DNA from: Clostridia bacterium
GTDB taxonomy: Bacteria; Bacillota; Sulfobacillia; SLMV01
Reading direction: 5' to 3'
Assembly (NCBI GenBank): GCA_003554565.1
Contig: PWGR01000271.1
Location: 1 to 6,579 of the forward strand
Length of the DNA stretch: 6,579 nt
Within the stretch, counting starts at the first letter, position 1, and each line of letters starts with the position of its first letter. Position numbers and translations under genes: made by a program. Under the pieces are notes generated by a model that was given only the letters and a program-made list of their open reading frames with translations, had not been told where the DNA came from and did no database searches. Shown one piece after another: positions 5,882 through 6,579 of the stretch.

Positions 5882-6579
5882 TTACCTGGGCGGATCTCGC
5901 AGATAAACCTCGGGCTTCACCCCCAACAGATCCATCACTTTTCGTGGCACTGTGATGTTGAGGGGAAATTCACGCTCCCCTTCCTCGTTTATGACGATGG
6001 TCATTTTGCTGAAGTGATCCAGAACCCGCTTCCCCGTTGGGCGATGAGTATCTGGTCCCGCGATGACCTGCATGGGCCGATCCTCATACTGCAGAGCGAT
6101 GCGAGCCCGTCGCTGCATGACACTGTAGATCATCAACGCCATCAGAAATACGTAGCCGAGGGCGTTCACCCGGGCGGGATTCTTGAGGTAGATCGGCCCG
6201 GTGACCTTGGGCCTTTTGATGAATCTGAAGTGCTGTTCCACGGTGGTCTGGTCTTTGTATTCCTGCAGTATCTGCCGGTTGGACCACTTCTTTTCATCAT
6301 GGATGCTGGTGATTAAAACGAAGCAACTGGCCCGGGATTTTCTCTGGCGGATGGCCTCCTCGTTCTGCCTGAGATCCGCAACGATGCGGTAGAGAGTTTC
6401 GTATTCTGGCTCCCAACCCTGCGGGGGACGCCCCGGCCTGTCGCGCTTTTTGGCACGTTCGAACGACTCGACATCCGCCTCCATATCGAAACACGGATGG
6501 GCGTGTTGGTTACAGAAATCCTCCCAGACCTCCCACGCATCGGTCTCGCAGGCAAAGGAACGCTTGCCCAAATGCTGCA
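5882..6579 (-). CDS. IS1634-like DDE transposase, C-terminal part (cut by window edge)
   Basis: The frame is open to the right edge of the window and ends at TAA (5884-5882), so about 232 C-terminal residues are visible of a protein that in this family is usually more than 500. The diagnostic part is the segment YKDQTTVEQHFRFIK (minus-strand codons around 6226-6270), containing the probable catalytic Glu of the DDE triad. It is followed by PIYLKNPARVNALGYVFLM and the YSVMQRRAR segment, a pattern typical of IS1634-family transposases of the IS4-like group. The first two catalytic Asp residues must lie outside the window. A TTG at 6571 is internal and not the true start: the frame continues upstream as ...QHLGKRS. 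No frameshift or stop is seen, so the visible part looks intact. It ends convergently with the UPF0182 gene, beyond that gene's terminator. Family call is good; exact subgroup less sure. Confidence 0.85.
   Translation of the reverse strand, partial: QHLGKRSFACETDAWEVWEDFCNQHAHPCFDMEADVESFERAKKRDRPGRPPQGWEPEYETLYRIVADLRQNEEAIRQRKSRASCFVLITSIHDEKKWSNRQILQEYKDQTTVEQHFRFIKRPKVTGPIYLKNPARVNALGYVFLMALMIYSVMQRRARIALQYEDRPMQVIAGPDTHRPTGKRVLDHFSKMTIVINEEGEREFPLNITVPRKVMDLLGVKPEVYLRDPPR

Larger units (their letters stand above)
5736..6579 (-). mobile_element. Partial IS1634-like insertion sequence, left boundary not defined
   Basis: The transposase fragment implies an insertion sequence whose left end lies somewhere between the UPF0182 terminator (ends 5735) and the transposase stop (5882). 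The start given here is an outer limit, not a mapped end. No terminal inverted repeat or target duplication can be identified because the other end is not in the window. The insertion does not appear to disrupt the UPF0182 gene or its terminator. Confidence 0.5.

Noticed and set aside
1..6579. tRNA, rRNA, CRISPR array, toxin-antitoxin or phage genes
   Set aside because: No tRNA-like TTCGA arm context, no regularly spaced repeats, and no small paired genes with RBSs were seen on either strand.

Overview
This is a chromosomal, bacterial window that looks mostly ordinary. It holds five protein-coding regions, two of them cut by the window edges. No RNA gene or CRISPR array was recognised. Strong purine-rich Shine-Dalgarno sequences, GTG/TTG starts, sigma-70-type promoters, moderate-to-high GC and a UPF0182 membrane protein suggest a Gram-positive-type organism, perhaps a moderately GC-rich clostridial lineage. 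That assignment is inference; no marker gene is present to fix it.

Left part (1-1470, minus strand): an NAD de novo synthesis operon, transcribed right to left as nadC (quinolinate phosphoribosyltransferase, complete) then nadA (quinolinate synthase, N-terminal 178 residues only; the rest lies left of the window). The genes are 12 nt apart and the nadA ribosome binding site touches the nadC stop codon. NadA makes quinolinate and NadC converts it to nicotinate mononucleotide. Upstream of nadC is a sigma-70-like promoter whose -35 box and spacer are covered by repeated CAAGTGTA/ACTTG half-sites, which looks like a repressor operator. No gene for the iminoaspartate-producing step (nadB or nadX) is visible.

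Middle (1471-2878): a 323-nt gap holds a possible weak terminator and several inverted repeats. Then comes a minus-strand AIM24/TIGR00266-family gene (COG2013) with a TTG start. A 478-nt divergent intergenic region follows, holding a promoter for each flanking gene and a bulged hairpin of unknown role.

Right part (2879-6579): a 925-residue UPF0182 (COG1615) protein on the plus strand, with seven predicted N-terminal membrane helices, a very large extracytoplasmic region, an acidic segment and no cysteine. It is preceded by a good promoter and RBS and followed by a strong intrinsic terminator. After that comes the C-terminal part of an IS1634-like transposase on the minus strand, cut by the window edge. 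The NAD operon, the AIM24 gene and the UPF0182 gene each seem to have their own promoter, so the window shows no functional link between them. I found no convincing undescribed multi-gene system; the best leads are the nad operator, the cysteine-free UPF0182 protein and the hairpin in the divergent intergenic region.
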